From Panorpa germanica (taxonomy: Eukaryota; Arthropoda; Insecta; Mecoptera; Panorpidae): DNA of 64,000 nucleotides. The notes beneath the pieces are model-generated. The model made no database searches. It worked only from the letters and a program-made list of their open reading frames with translations, and was not told the origin of the DNA. The stretch lies in NCBI GenBank assembly GCA_963678705.1, contig OY783208.1:21602207-21666206 (forward strand), in the 5' to 3' direction. This document shows, in pieces, positions 44,001 to 55,800 of this stretch. Numbering within the stretch: the first letter of the stretch is position 1; the number at the start of each line of letters is the position of its first letter. The translations under genes were made by a program, and so were the position numbers.

Positions 44001-46222
44001 AATTGTTTGAACAAATAGTGGCATTAAAATCTTCAAGATAAATAACATTTATATTAGTAACATAAAAAGTATTCTATTTTTTCAAAAGTATTTCTAAAAT
44101 TCGTATTTTGTATTTTGCGTTTAAATTCTTTTGAAAATCATTTGTGCACATCTCTGATTATCGAAGCCTATGCTTTTTTATAAACTCAAAAAATCTGACC
44201 ACAAAAAATCATCTTTGTCTTTTAGTCGATTGAATTATCAACTTGGTGGTATCCTTCTGACTGGACAACGACTATGTATACGACCACTGATTCTACAACC
44301 ACTGAGTCGACAACCACTGAATCTACAACTACTGAGTCAACAACCACTGAGTCACCAACAACGGAGACGACAACCACTGAGTCTACAACCACAGAGTCTA
44401 CAACTACTGAGTCTACAACCACAGAGTCTACAACCACTGAGTCAACAACCACTGAATCTACAACTACAGAGTCGACATCCACTGAGTCAACAACCACTGA
44501 ATCTACAACTACTGAGTCAACAACCACTGAGTCAACAACCACTGAGTCACCAACAACGGAGACGACAACCACTGAGTCTACAACTACAGAGTCTACAACT
44601 ACTGAGTCTACAACCACTGAGTCTACAACCACTGAGTCAACAACCACTGAATCTACAACTACAGAGTCGACATCCACTGAGTCAACAACCACTGAATCTA
44701 CAACTACTGAGTCTACAACTACTGAGTCAACAACCACTGAATCTACAACCACTGAGTTGACAACCACTAAGTCCACAACAACTCAGACAACAACAACGCC
44801 GCCTCCGGCCACTTATCCATCAGATGATTATTGTCCAATTGAAGAGTTTAATACTTGTAAGTGATTAACCGGTTTTGCAGGACCCCCAATGCGCCCCTGT
44901 TAACGTATTATTATTTTTGCAGGCGGGTTTAAATACGGAGTTCCTGCAACCAAAAGACAATTTCCCTACGTTGCCTTTCTGAAGAGCAGAAATGCCTATA
45001 AAGTCCAGTACTGCAGCGGAAGTCTAATTCATCCTAAATGGGTGCTCACTTCCGCTTATTGCACGCTCTCGTAAGTAAAATGACTGATTTGGTATTTCTT
45101 TAGGTTGGTAACAATTTACAACTAAAGTAACTCATTTTCCAGTTACTCAATGGTTGAGGTGACCCTGGGGGCCCTCGTTCCGTTCGATGAAGAAGATCTA
45201 GACCGAGTGGTTGTGCAATCTGAAGTTGTCTACATTCACCCTGGGTATCTTCCTCGTTATAAGGAACCTAAGAACGATGTGGCTTTGATTAAATTGTCCA
45301 GACCGGTGACATCAGGTAAGATCATCAGATTGTGTAATTCACCAAACTCCTGAGCGTCATTCATTGTGCTGGTTGTTGCAGATGTTATCATCCCCATTGT
45401 CATGAAGAGGGACTCTGAACCAATCTGTAAGGACAACATCACCTTCGCAGGATGGGGAGAAGTTGGCTACGGTAGGTACATTGGTTTACTAGGGATATTT
45501 AGAAGAACCATAAAAACAAAGTAAAACAAGAAGTTTAAAAATATTGGCACCACTAACATCAGCAAAAATCAGTAATTTCATGTTCTCGGTTCCGTTCCCT
45601 TTCAGGAAGGTACATTCCTAAACAAAGTCGATGTTGCCCATCGCTAAACGATGTCTGTTTTGTATAGATTGCTAAATTGTAGTTCACAAAGATTAGAATT
45701 TGATAAGCAAATAGTAGAATTATTAATGGGAGAATTATTTAAATTTTTGGAAAATGCTAAAGTAGATTTACAAGTTATGTATAACGTTGAAAGAAACATT
45801 AATTATTTCAGAAACGCTGACCTTCACTAAAAACATACCGATTTTTAAAGGACCCTGTAGATGTGAAGACACGGACAATAAAATAAGACATTATGAACCT
45901 GCTGCCGGTGATAATGAATTCTTCTGCTGTATCTCATTAGAACACCTTTGCTTTGTAAGTGTCCAAGTTTCTTTTAACGCGCGATAGTTTTGCTGCAGAT
46001 AATAAATAATTGATGCATTAATGTGTAATGTCTTCCTTCTTGTAGCTTCACAACGGGGCTGGTTTAGTGATTGATGGCGTTCTAGTGGCCGTTATGAGCA
46101 CGCGGTGCTATCCACATTGCCGTGACCATGAAGGCATCTTCACCAACATTTACAAACACTTGCAATGGATCAACACCACCATGAATTGCCACCTCATCGT
46201 ACGCCCAGGCCTAGACACATAA
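41081..46222 (+). CDS. Serine protease homologue 1 with mucin-like repeat, 7 exons, 473 aa
   Basis: Exons: 41081-41140, 44226-44856, 44923-45070, 45143-45315, 45382-45471, 45812-45954, 46046-46222; all join in frame. Signal peptide (MKVLILAIFAVSCAS), then a long exon of about 35 STTTE-type pentapeptides ending in TTPPPATYP, then a trypsin-like S1A domain. Known landmarks: the usual LTAAHC is LTSAYC (catalytic His replaced by Tyr), NDVALIKL keeps the Asp, FAGWGE is present, and the GDSGG region reads HNGAG so the catalytic Ser is lost. It therefore cannot cleave peptides by the usual mechanism. Insect protease homologues of this kind act as cofactors in prophenoloxidase activation or as binding proteins; that role here is inference. 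No clip domain was seen. Intron 1 is enlarged by two hAT-type insertions. Confidence 0.9.
41599..42696 (-). mobile_element. hAT transposon (ZBED5/SCAND3-like), 1098 bp, 5'-deleted
   Basis: Ends cagcagttctcaaac / ctttgagaaccgctg are inverted repeats, with an exact 8-bp duplication ctctacta (41591-41598, 42697-42704). The minus-strand frame 41837-42433 (198 aa) encodes the transposase C-terminus: SCETEFSALTAMKSKYRSRL and LRVALS, the hallmark of the ZBED5-like hAT group. The N-terminal two thirds are missing. The matching intron of the second protease homologue lacks it, so it inserted after the duplication. Confidence 0.88.
42959..44156 (+). mobile_element. Decayed hAT transposon, copy 2 (same family as 32099-33221)
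   Basis: Ends cagagatgtgcg and gcacatctctg match the other copy, as does the block ggtagaatgataatgagacc near 43955 (end of the hAT dimerization region). Most of the body is replaced by another element (43055-43916). Target duplication is not clear. Confidence 0.65.
43055..43916. mobile_element. Non-coding element with long imperfect inverted ends, nested in the hAT copy
   Basis: The left end reads tttacccccgtcgcaagcga and the right end, reversed, tttgccccgtcgcaaagcaa. Pairing continues imperfectly for about 130 bases (both arms contain tttcatttcaa and atatttaact blocks). The right arm also matches 14985-15208, so the family is dispersed. The short frame at 43780-44010 lies in the arm and is not a gene. 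Confidence 0.6.
44286..44800 (+). repeat. 15-bp coding minisatellite with a 195-bp higher-order period
   Basis: Repeats of a 15-base unit encode the pentapeptide STTTE inside exon 2 of the protease homologue. Variant units recur at a fixed distance: gtcaccaacaacgga at 44351 and 44546, and gtcgacatcc at 44471 and 44666, both 195 bases apart (13 units). This shows block duplication on top of single-unit growth. Ser/Thr density predicts heavy O-glycosylation. Confidence 0.92.
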
Positions 46223-47033
46223 TCTTTAGGCCACGGGTTTACTTATTCCTACTCCGGGTCTGCGAGTTCTGTCACAAAACACACAATTATTCCTTTCCAT
46301 GTTACAACATTTTTTCCGAAGCAGTTAAGGAATATAAATCCGTTAAATATTCAAACTTTTATCAAATTTCAACAAATTTATTAAACTGAAAATAACACAC
46401 AACCATTATACTTTTATTTAAAATAAGACATTATACTAGTAAAATATTTTAGAACTTTTGCTTTAATTAAGGTAGTTGTGCGCGACACTAACTTCTATAA
46501 CTGTCTCTTCTATATTTAGGTTAACTTTTTTACGCTAATGTAACGTTAGATTACGTTAAGAAAAAAAATCATTTGACATAAATTTACGTTTTCTGACGTG
46601 TATAAAACTTTTTATGCAAGATTGTAAAATGTTACAAATTAAAGTAATATATTAGTAAAAGATTTTATGTGTATTTTACATTTATTTAATGACAGTGTAA
46701 CAAAATTTGTTAAACTTCGAAAATAATAAAACGTAACTTTAGGTAAAAAGTTTTACGTTATATAATACATAAATTTACGTTTTTTGTTTACCGGGTGATT
46801 AAAAACAGTTTTAGTACATGAAATAAAAATATGCAGCAACCCAATGAAACTCCCATCGCTCTGTTGCGGATTTAGATTTTTGTAATTTATAATTTTCAGT
46901 GAATTGACTAAAATATATTTCAGTGCAGAATTCATGGCAACATTCAATTATTGTCAGTTGGTAACCCTGATCCATTTATGTTCACCCTCTGTTTTTATGT
47001 TGGTACTATTCTAACGTTGTGTTTTACTTCCAG

Positions 47034-47127
47034 CAATTTGAACAGTCCGTACTACGATACGCCTGTGAATGCTGAGGAGACAATGTACTGGTACCGCAAC
47101 TTTAACAGGTACGCCCTTAAATCATAG
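47034..47127 (+). pseudogene. Orphan duplicate of the last lectin (fibrinogen domain) exon
   Basis: The acceptor and start (cag|caatttgaac) and the peptide NLNSPYYDTPVN...WYRNFNRYALKS align with the last exon of the lectin gene (39555-39675). The frame meets TAG eight codons before the original stop. The preceding 600 bases match the last intron only; exons 1-13 are not repeated, so nothing supplies the rest of the protein. It is a relic of the tandem duplication. Confidence 0.85.
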
Positions 47128-47894
47128 CGGGTGCTGATCAGAAAGAGATGATCAGCGAAAACGAAGCCGCAAAACAAAAACACACAAGGAGGGAAGGAAT
47201 AAAATGAACGGAACCACGAGACAGAAAGAGAGAAAGAAAGAGAACACAGTGGGATTAATTGGAGGATTTCATAAGTCCGACATCTTTATTAAATAAAAAT
47301 TCCACTTGTAAAACTAATTTGTTAATGAGTTTGTCTTTGATGAACAATACAAGGTGTCTGCACAGTTCATTAGTAGAACATCTCCGAAAAATCAAAATTT
47401 GAATTAACTAAGTAAAGCAGTTGTGTGTAAAATTGTACTCTAAATCTGGTACAATACTCGGATAACTCAAACGCAACTGGAATGGTTCAAACTCGAAAAT
47501 TCGTAGATGTCTTATGAACTAAATATAAGTCGCTCAGAAGCCAACGCAATTAAGTCCAAAAAGACTCTAAAGAATGAATGTCATCTAATACATAGAAGAA
47601 CATAACCATAGACAGAAGCTACAAAAAGAAGAAGAGAATCTTTTGGTAATTAAAAAGAATTTTAGTTGTTCCATTAAAATTTACAAAAATCAGAAAATAT
47701 CAGCGTTGTCTTCCGGGCGGCTCATCTAGTAAGTTGTTTCTCGGTGGGGACAAAACTTTGCAACGATATTATAATTTAAAACCCGGTTGCAAAGTCTTAA
47801 CGCTAGTGAAGTAGAAAAAAAATTAAAACTTAAATTATAATTAAGAAAATATTTATTCTGGAAGTTGTTTGAAATAGTGGAATAAAATAGTAAA

Positions 47895-47895
47895 A

Positions 47896-47930
<35 letters not shown>

Positions 47931-47940
47931 TTCTCTCCTT
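47895..47940. repeat. (CT)n microsatellite
   Basis: An almost uninterrupted CT run. The surrounding 47345-48040 has no recognised gene or element. Confidence 0.9.
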
Positions 47941-48040
47941 CTCTCACCTTTTTATTATCAATTTATATATTTACTAAAATAATTTTCAAATAACGCGCGC
48001 TTTCGATAGAAAGAGTTTAGTAAAGCCGCAATCTTGAATA

Positions 48041-48277
48041 TTATTTTAAATATAAAATAAATATTATAAATGTAATAATAAAAAATGGATTGTGTTTTAA
48101 TAAATAAATAAATAAATGATAAAAGAAATGAACCGCGTCTGTTTTGCTTTCTAAGGATTCTGTGTAAAATGTAATCGTGCAGTTTTTGGCACCATAAAAA
48201 CTGACAACATAATAGGAGATCGTCAGGGCATCGAAAATAACAAGCAACAATAAATACAGATTAAAATCCAACGCCAT
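48041..48277 (-). CDS. Unrecognised small reading frame with hydrophobic N-terminus, 78 aa
   Basis: A minus-strand frame begins MALDFNLYLLLLVIFDAL, which could be a signal peptide or membrane anchor, followed by a short polar part and a second hydrophobic tail. It lies in DNA present only in the second duplication copy. It could be the first exon of a gene or chance. No homology is recognised and no downstream exons were identified. The next stretch, 48278-49210, shows nothing supportable. Confidence 0.15.
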   Translation of the reverse strand: MALDFNLYLLLLVIFDALTISYYVVSFYGAKNCTITFYTESLESKTDAVHFFYHLFIYLLKHNPFFIITFIIFILYLK

Positions 48278-49212
48278 GTTTTAGATTTCGATCAAAATTT
48301 AGCCGGAAATTTGACGGGAAAACATAAATTCAAATTTGAACAGTGTACATACATATTTTGAGTTATAATTAAGGAGGCACTAGCACCACCGTAGTGTAAA
48401 TAATTTTCGTAACAATAATATATTACTTATTACTTTTAAGACCGAATGCCTTTCGAATATTCGCCGTTACTCATGCGTCGATAATTGTACAAGCAACGTT
48501 GCCAAATCTTACATCGTGTTTTGAATAGCGGAAGTAACGGATGATTGTGATGATATTTTTTATAAAAACGTTAATTATTTTATTTTCTTCTTCGGAAACA
48601 AACTATTTTTGTTATTTGAATCGAAAGCTTGATGTATTCTGAACCATATTCAATTGAAATAATAATTTTCTCCATTAGATACTTACATGAAATTTTCAAT
48701 CAAATGCACAAGTTAATTTCAAAACTAATTATTTCTTCAAAAATTTCGGAAACCTACCCTTATTTAATTTTTTATTAATGATTGACTATCGTAGAACAAA
48801 TTTACAAATTTTCAGCAAGTTCTCCAATCTTTACTACTTCACGAGGATCTCTTTTAAAAGAATGAGTTGGCAACCCCATGTCATGGAATCACTTCACGTA
48901 GTGCAGCCTTCAGAAGCTGATCTATTTCAAATACAATTGATTAAATAATTGATACGTTATTGTGCATAGTTTAAAATTATCCTACAATTGTGTATTACCT
49001 TAAGGGTTATTGAATGAAGGTTACTATTACATTATTATTATTATTTTCTAAATTCATTTTATATTTGTATTCATGTTTATACCCAATATAAAATTGGAGG
49101 TTATGTTTATGTCAGTGCTAAAAACATTATAAAATACTAACACCGTTGAAATTATAATAAAATGTCAATGTTTTGATTTAATCTTATTAAAACTAAACAT
49201 TAAATGAATAGG

Positions 49213-49249
<37 letters not shown>
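49213..49249. repeat. (TA)n microsatellite
   Basis: About 18 TA repeats directly abut the mariner element. TA is the mariner target dinucleotide, so the repeat may have been the target. Confidence 0.9.
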
Positions 49250-49250
<1 letters not shown>

Positions 49251-50482
49251 GCTGTCTGTACAAAAAATAAGGTGAATTTTCATTTTTCTCAAAAAATATT
49301 TATTTATTCATCAATTTCTATTTTGTCCCCTTCAAAGTAGTCCCTCTCAGATATAATACACTTGTGCTAGCGTTTTTTCAAATCCCCGAAGCAGTTCTGA
49401 TATGCTTGCTATGCTCTTGAGCTCTCTCAGCGATTCGGTTTGTATCTCCTCAATCGTATCAAAACGCCGTCCTTTCATTAGTCTCTTCAATCTTGGGAAC
49501 AGGAAAAAGTCGCATGATTACGGTGTTGTTTTTGGCCCAAAAATTACGAACAAGCAATAACGAGTGAGCACTGAGCAGGTGCATTATCGTGATGCAAAAG
49601 CCATGAATTGTTTTTCCACAATTCCGGACGTTACGTATTGCTTCTCGCAAGCAGCGCATAACTTCAAGATAATACTCCTTATTGACCGTACGACCATGTG
49701 GTAAGAACTCCTGATGCACTACGCCACGGTAATCTAAAAAAACAGTCAGTAAAATCTTCCCATTTGATCGAACTTGTCGTGCTTTTTTTGGCCTGGCTCT
49801 CCTGGGCTCTTCCATTGGGACGATTGGACTTTTGTTTCGATGTCATAACCATATACCCATGATTCGTCACCAGTTATGACCATTTTAAGCAAATCTGGAT
49901 CGTTGTTGACGTCATTCAACAAATCCTGAGCGATGCTCATGCGACGATTTTTTTGGTCAAAATCGCTACCACACGCTTGCATTGCATGGCATAAGCCTAC
50001 CGATATGCCGACATTCTCAGCAACTTCTCTAATAGTGATTCGACGATTCTCCATAACAATTTTCTTCACTTCATCTACATTTTCATCGGTTGTTGATGTG
50101 CTGGGGCGTCCAGGGCGAGCGTCGTCATTCACATCTTCTCGACCTTCTGTGAAAAGCTTGTATCACTTGTAAACATTTTTTTGGCTTAAAGTAGACTCAC
50201 CGTATGCCACTTTCAACATTTCAAGTGTTTTGGAGCACTTGATTCCATTTTTCACACAAAATTTAATGCAAACTCTTTGACCCATGTTTTTCGACAGTAG
50301 AAAATCGCCGAACACGCAAAACACTTCTAACTTTTATGCCTCTCACAAACAAACTAAATGTGCTATATAGCTAAAACTGTGAACATATGTTCGAGACGAG
50401 TGTACCAACATAACAAAATAAAAAATGAATGTACGCAGCTCGCGAAATTTTTGCCTCACCTTATTTTTTGAACAGGCCTCGT
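49250..50482 (-). mobile_element. Dead mariner transposon
   Basis: Ends pair as inverted repeats around tgtacaaaaaataaggtga (left) and its counterpart tgttcaaaaaataaggtga (right, reversed), with TA-rich flanks. The minus strand reads a mariner transposase from MGQRVCIKFCVKNGIKC, through DARPGRPSTSTTDENVDEVK and GDESWVYGYD (first catalytic Asp), to HQEFLPHGRTVNKEYYLEVM. It is broken by a TGA in place of Trp near 50163, by an internal deletion near 49980 and by frameshifts near 49800 and 49580; the HDNAPAH-type region is disrupted. Confidence 0.88.
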
Positions 50483-50619
50483 GTATATATCCATTTTTAG
50501 AATAATCATTTATATATTTATCAATACCAATCAAGCACATGTCGAAATTATGTGTAGAAAGAAATTAATGGGCTTGTGAACTCATTTTTTAGGGGTCGAT
50601 GTTTCAACTGTTGATTTAA

Positions 50620-50910
50620 CTTAATGCTTGACATTTCTATTTAATTAAATATCTAAATATTGACGGAGATATAGCAATTTAAAATTTGAATTGTAGTTTT
50701 AGCGCTAGAGATTTCGGCCATGTTTGTGATGTAACATGTCGGGCTATTAAGGGATAGGTCAGTTATTTGTTAGATGTATAAGAGTTCTGTATTAAGTATG
50801 AATAAAAAGATGGCAACTTATCGAACGTAAGGATACATGTCTTGGAATGTTCTATAGCGTTGGCAAAGTTTTATAGAAATTAAGGCACGTGGTCCACATG
50901 CTCATTTTGA
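50620..50910 (+). repeat. Dispersed repeat family A (second unit)
   Basis: Carries the attgacggagatatagcaat, tttcggccatgtttgtgat and gggataggtcag blocks. It is the paralogue of 40040-40330. The following 50910-51480 is the shared non-coding spacer of the duplicated units. Confidence 0.5.
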
Positions 50911-51726
50911 TTTTAATTCATATAAATTTATTTCATAGTATAAAGAAACATCAACCAGTAAATCTTCGATTTAAATTTGGCGCCTGTTAAACGTAAATCC
51001 AGAGTGGAATTAGAGGAGGAGGCTACTTGTCCATTAATTTAATCATTTAAAGTCGTTGGCTTTCGAGTTGTCAACTAATGCTTGTCACGTGACCAAACAA
51101 AGCAACTCTGCATTAAGGAAATATGTGTTCATGCAAGATGGATGCGCTGGGGACTTATTCAGGCTGAAATCTAATTCTAGGAAGGACTAGGAGTCCTGTG
51201 ACGTCACACTTTGCACTCCAACTACACATTTTTCACCGTACAACCTTGGCATCGACACGCATCTGTCATTATTTGGTTTTATTTATTTGTATTGATTTCA
51301 ATCAATCAGTTAATAGCCATCAGGTGTTTTTCTTAAAACATTTTACTTTAATTAAATAAAGTAAATGCACAAAGAACGTGAACAATAAATAATTTTAATT
51401 TGAAATATTCATTGCATTACGTCTCTGAGGCACTTTTCGTTTTATTTTTGTAATTTACTTAAATAATCCATCAACTTATTTGTTAAGAAGTAGTATCTGG
51501 CCTAGAAGGACCAAATGTTACTAAGCAGATCGTGCGTATTTTCAGCACTACGCTTGGTTGACAATTCTTGAGGGGCAAGCACAGGAAATTAAAGATCTTC
51601 ACTTAAATTTTATATAACGATTCACTTGTTTATTGGATCTAATTTAAATCACAAGTTTTGAATAACAATAAATAATAATTAACACTTAAACTATAACTAA
51701 TAATAAATATAACTAAATATAGATAA

Positions 51727-52115
51727 TGTTTTGTTGTAGAAGTTTTAATTCGTGAAAAAATACCTTCGCTGAACTAGGATGATTATTATTTAGTAAAATA
51801 CTGGGTTTTTTTTATTTTTTAACACTTATATTAACACACAATTTGAACATATAACAATACAAAATATGATGGTTCTTGATTTAATTAAATTTGCTCTTGT
51901 TACTGGGTTGAGAGCTCTAGATGAAGTGTCCTGAAATTGCAACGGACCGCTTCAAACTCGAATATGAAAAACAAAAGAGCAAATCTAAACTATATTTAAT
52001 AATAGAAAGCACATAATAATATAAAGAAATGAACAAATAAACAAAACAATACAATATTTTCAATTAATCCAAAAAGTACAAAAAATATCACATCAATCGA
52101 GATTTTACTTTAACA
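51727..52115 (-). repeat. 3' LTR of element B (left end)
   Basis: 389 bp with TG...CA ends (tgttttgttgtag ... ctttaaca). It is preceded, in sense direction, by the purine tract next to 52116. Confidence 0.92.
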
Positions 52116-52146
52116 TAACTCCCGGGTTGGAATTACTTAGGAATTC

Positions 52147-52704
52147 CTAAGCTTCCTGATTTGGGAGTATCGCAAAGTTGCGAACTGCTCTCTTGATGGG
52201 GCCTGTAGAAGTCTGCATTATAGCGACGCGTTGTTGTTGATCTGGACCAGATATCAATTCAGTAATTCGACCGAGGATCCAATTAAATGGAGGAGAATTA
52301 TCGTCTTTTATTAGTACCAGCGAACCGATTGCCATTTCAGGTCCTGAAGTTACCTTCCACTTAGTTCGCTGTTGAAAGTGATGAATGTAATCCGATGTCC
52401 ATCTGCGCCAGTAGTGTTGGATGCACTGTTGAACATAATTGAATCGAGGCAGCTTGCTCATATTAGTAATATTTGAGGGATTTGGAATTGTAGTCAACGG
52501 GCGACCAATAAGATAGTGACCTGGGGTTACGGGTAGGAAATCGGAAGGATCGTTGGACATGGCATATAAAGGTCGAGAATTTAATATTGCTTCTATTTGG
52601 ACCAATATAGTATAAGTGTCCTCGTATGTTAAGTTAAAATTTCCCAAAATCTTTTTTAAATGAGTTAGTTTCAAACATGACAAAATATAATTGAATCGCA
52701 CCAA
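52147..52704 (-). pseudogene. Integrase C-terminal (DUF5641-type) fragment of element B
   Basis: 185 residues with LNSRPLYAMSNDPSD, LTPGHYLIGRPL-like (here VTPGHYLIGRPL) and YWRRWTSDYIHHFQQRTKW, the tail that follows the integrase core in BEL/Pao polyproteins. The integrase catalytic core is absent. It is separated from the upstream frame by about 130 non-coding bases, the scar of an internal deletion. The apparent ATG is not the original start. Confidence 0.85.
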
Positions 52705-52834
52705 AGATATATATTTGAAATTATAATAATTGAATAATAGATAATGTGTTTGTCACTTTGGATGTCATTCTATTTAATACAATAGCTGAACATAGTTCAA
52801 GTCGAGTTATTGTTATGGTTTTTTAGTAGTGACT

Positions 52835-55800
52835 TTAGATTTTGAACAGAGAAGTGAACAGATTACAATTATTGTAAGAGTCGATACTCTTTAAATACAA
52901 GCATGCACCATACGCTTTCTCAGATGCGTCACAGAATCCATGAAGTTCGATCTTTATGCAATTCTTTATTAAGGTGTGGCGTGGTATACTCAAAATGTTA
53001 AGTTTGCTCAGATTGACTATCAAAGATGTCCAATTAGTATGTAACTTATGCGGAATTGGATCATCCCAATTTAAATCATATGAACATAACATTTGCAATA
53101 GTAATTTAAAATTTATAATGTGCGGCGAAAGAAGTCCTAAAGGATCAAATATTTTAGATACAAATGACAAAATAGTTCGCTTGATAATTATAACGGGAAT
53201 ATCAATGCTGGTAATGTTGTATTTAAACCAATCAGTGTGAGGATTCCATTCTACGCCAAGGGTTCTTAATTTATTTGAATCGCCCAATTGAATGTTATTA
53301 ACATAGTTATTCAATTGTTCGACTTGTTGAATTGAATCGGGAGAATTGGAAAACCATTTTCGCAGCTTAAATCCAAAAGCCTTTAAAATTGAGTCAATTT
53401 CTACAAACTTATTTGATAATTCATCAACTGTTTCCGTGCCAGTAAGTAAATCGTCTATATAAAAATCTTCTAATATCGTTTTAGACGCAATGGGATTCGT
53501 TAGTTTACACTCATATCCTAGCTGGCAGAGACTTCTTATAGCTAAGAATGACTCAGATGCGGTTTCGTAGGTGACTGTATTTAACTGATATGACAACAAT
53601 GGATCGCAAAGATTGGATTGCCATAGAATCTGTTGAAGATTTCTTTGCGTATGGTTTACCAAGACCTGTCGATACATCATTGCGATATTGGCAATGACTG
53701 CATATGGGTATTGTTGAAATCTAAGTAGGATTGATAACAGGTCATTTTGGATTGTGGGTCCTACTGCCTGTAAATTATTTATTGAAGTGCCTGAAGTGGT
53801 TTGCATTGACCCATCAAAAACAACACGAAGTTTGCTGGTTGTGTTGCTAGGTTTTAGCACACCATGATGGGATAAAGAAAATGAATTTTCTAATATATTT
53901 TGGTCAGGGTTAACGGTCATGTTATTTAATTTTATGTATTCGTTCATAAAATCTGAATATAACCTTTTAAGTTCTGCGTTTGCGATTCGTTTTTTTGAAA
54001 GAAACCGCTTCATTGCTATAGATTTGGATTCGCCAAGTAAGTTAGGGGATTCCTTGAATGGAATTGTGACTACAAATCGACCGTCTTCATTACGTGTCAT
54101 GGTTTTTTGGTAATGAGTCTCGCATGCAATTTCATTTGTGTGAGGGTTTGCATTTTCCACAGACTCAATTTCACAAAACTGTTGGATTTGAGTTTGAATT
54201 TTCATGTTTTGTGACATATAGCAATGCATGGATCTAGTTCTATTACGCATTCCTGTGATAATCCATCCTAATACAGTTTTTTGAACTGATAAACTGTTTT
54301 TTCCAAGGCTCATTTTACCAATGCTTAATAAATGCCAAAATATATCAGCGCCTAATAGTAAATCAATCCCTTTGGATTTGAAGAATAATGGATCAGCAAG
54401 TTTGACATATTTTGGTAACTTTATATTTGGTGATTCAATGTCACATGTGGGTACATTATCTGTTATTTTGTTAATGACAAAACAACTCAATGGTTTTGAG
54501 AAAGTATTGTGCATTGAGTTCAAATTTATGTTTATTTTATTATTTATTTGGGTTCTGGACCGTCCCAAACCTAATACTGCAATATTAGCGGGTTCAAAGG
54601 GTAATTGTAACTTGTTTGCTAATTCTTTTGTAATAAAGCTAGTCTGGCTACCGCTATCGAGGAGGGCACGAGCCGTTACTAGTTTACCATTAGCATCAGG
54701 AATTTCAACTAGGGCTGTTGACAATAATACACTATTAGGCTCAGAAACTTGACCTGTGAGAGTGAATGTATCACTATTATCATGATTTGACTCTACAGTT
54801 GGGATTGAATTATGTAAAATAGTGTTATGCCTCCCTTGGCATAAGTGACAATTAAAAGGGGATGGACAAATTTCGGCAAAATGTCCAGGCCTTAAACAAT
54901 TGAAGCATAGATTTTTCTTACCAATTTCAATGTATCTATCATCAATAGTGAGCTTAGAGATACTAGGACATTTGTAAGTCAAATGTTTATCTTTACAGAA
55001 GAAACAGATGGGTATTTTAGTAGAAACAAGTGATTTGCGTAAATTTGACCTAGGGGTAGGTTTGTTATTATCCCTTGTTTCTAAGATTTCGGCTCTTTCT
55101 GATAATATTTTTAAAAGAGATTCGAAAGTGGGATTAGGTACTCTCGACTCCGGTGAAGAATACCATTTTTCCTGAGTATCTTTGTCAAGTTTCTTTAATG
55201 TAATGTGCGTAATGATAGCATCCCAACAATATTCTTGTGGTATTACGTTTTGTAGTGCCACTATATGTTTCCTTACGTGCGTGGTAATAGTTCTTAAGTT
55301 GGCACTGGATTCAATATTTGTGGATGGCGTGTCTATAAAGGATTGCAAATGATGAGCGATAATGAGTCGTTTATTATCATATCTATCTAATAGAAGTTGC
55401 CATGCTGAGTTATAATTTTCTGGTGTTACTTCCACGGACGTAATAACCTCTAGAGCATCACCGATTAATAAGTTTCTTAAGTGATAAAATTTTGTGGACA
55501 AATCGTATTTTTGTTTGGAATGTACTAAACTAATGAACATGGACTTGAACTGAGACCATTCCGTAATATCTCCACTAAATACTTTGATTTCTATTTTCCG
55601 TAATTGTTCTGAGTTAGTATGTCCACAACAGCATTGGTTATTACTTTCTTTGATTATAGTTTTTGAATTTTCTGATTCTTCAATTACTTCAGTCAGTAAT
55701 GCCATTAAATTACTGTATTTTTCTATGAAATCACTGACATCGACGTCTATTTTACTTATTTCTGTTTCATCTTCAGAACCGCATAATATCTGCCTTTCTA

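Larger units (their letters stand above)
38945..46421 (+). repeat. Segmental tandem duplication, copy 1 (lectin tail + protease homologue)
   Basis: The unit runs from inside the last intron of the lectin gene through its last exon and the protease homologue. It matches a second unit starting directly at 46422: the blocks aaaatattttagaac, the last lectin exon, the cagcaactctgcattaag region (near 40480 and 51100) and the protease exons are all collinear. The junction between copies lies at about 46400-46425. Confidence 0.8.

Noticed and set aside
44170-44776. Long open frames on the minus strand (VVVDS repeats) and in another plus frame (QPLSLQ repeats) over the mucin array.
   Set aside because: A 15-base repeat without stops in one frame easily lacks stops in others. 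Only the STTTE frame joins signal peptide and protease exons in phase.
45640-45790. Extra coding-looking stretch in intron 5 of protease homologue 1.
   Set aside because: It breaks the conserved phase, and the partial similarity to the other copy ends quickly; probably intron sequence or an old insert.
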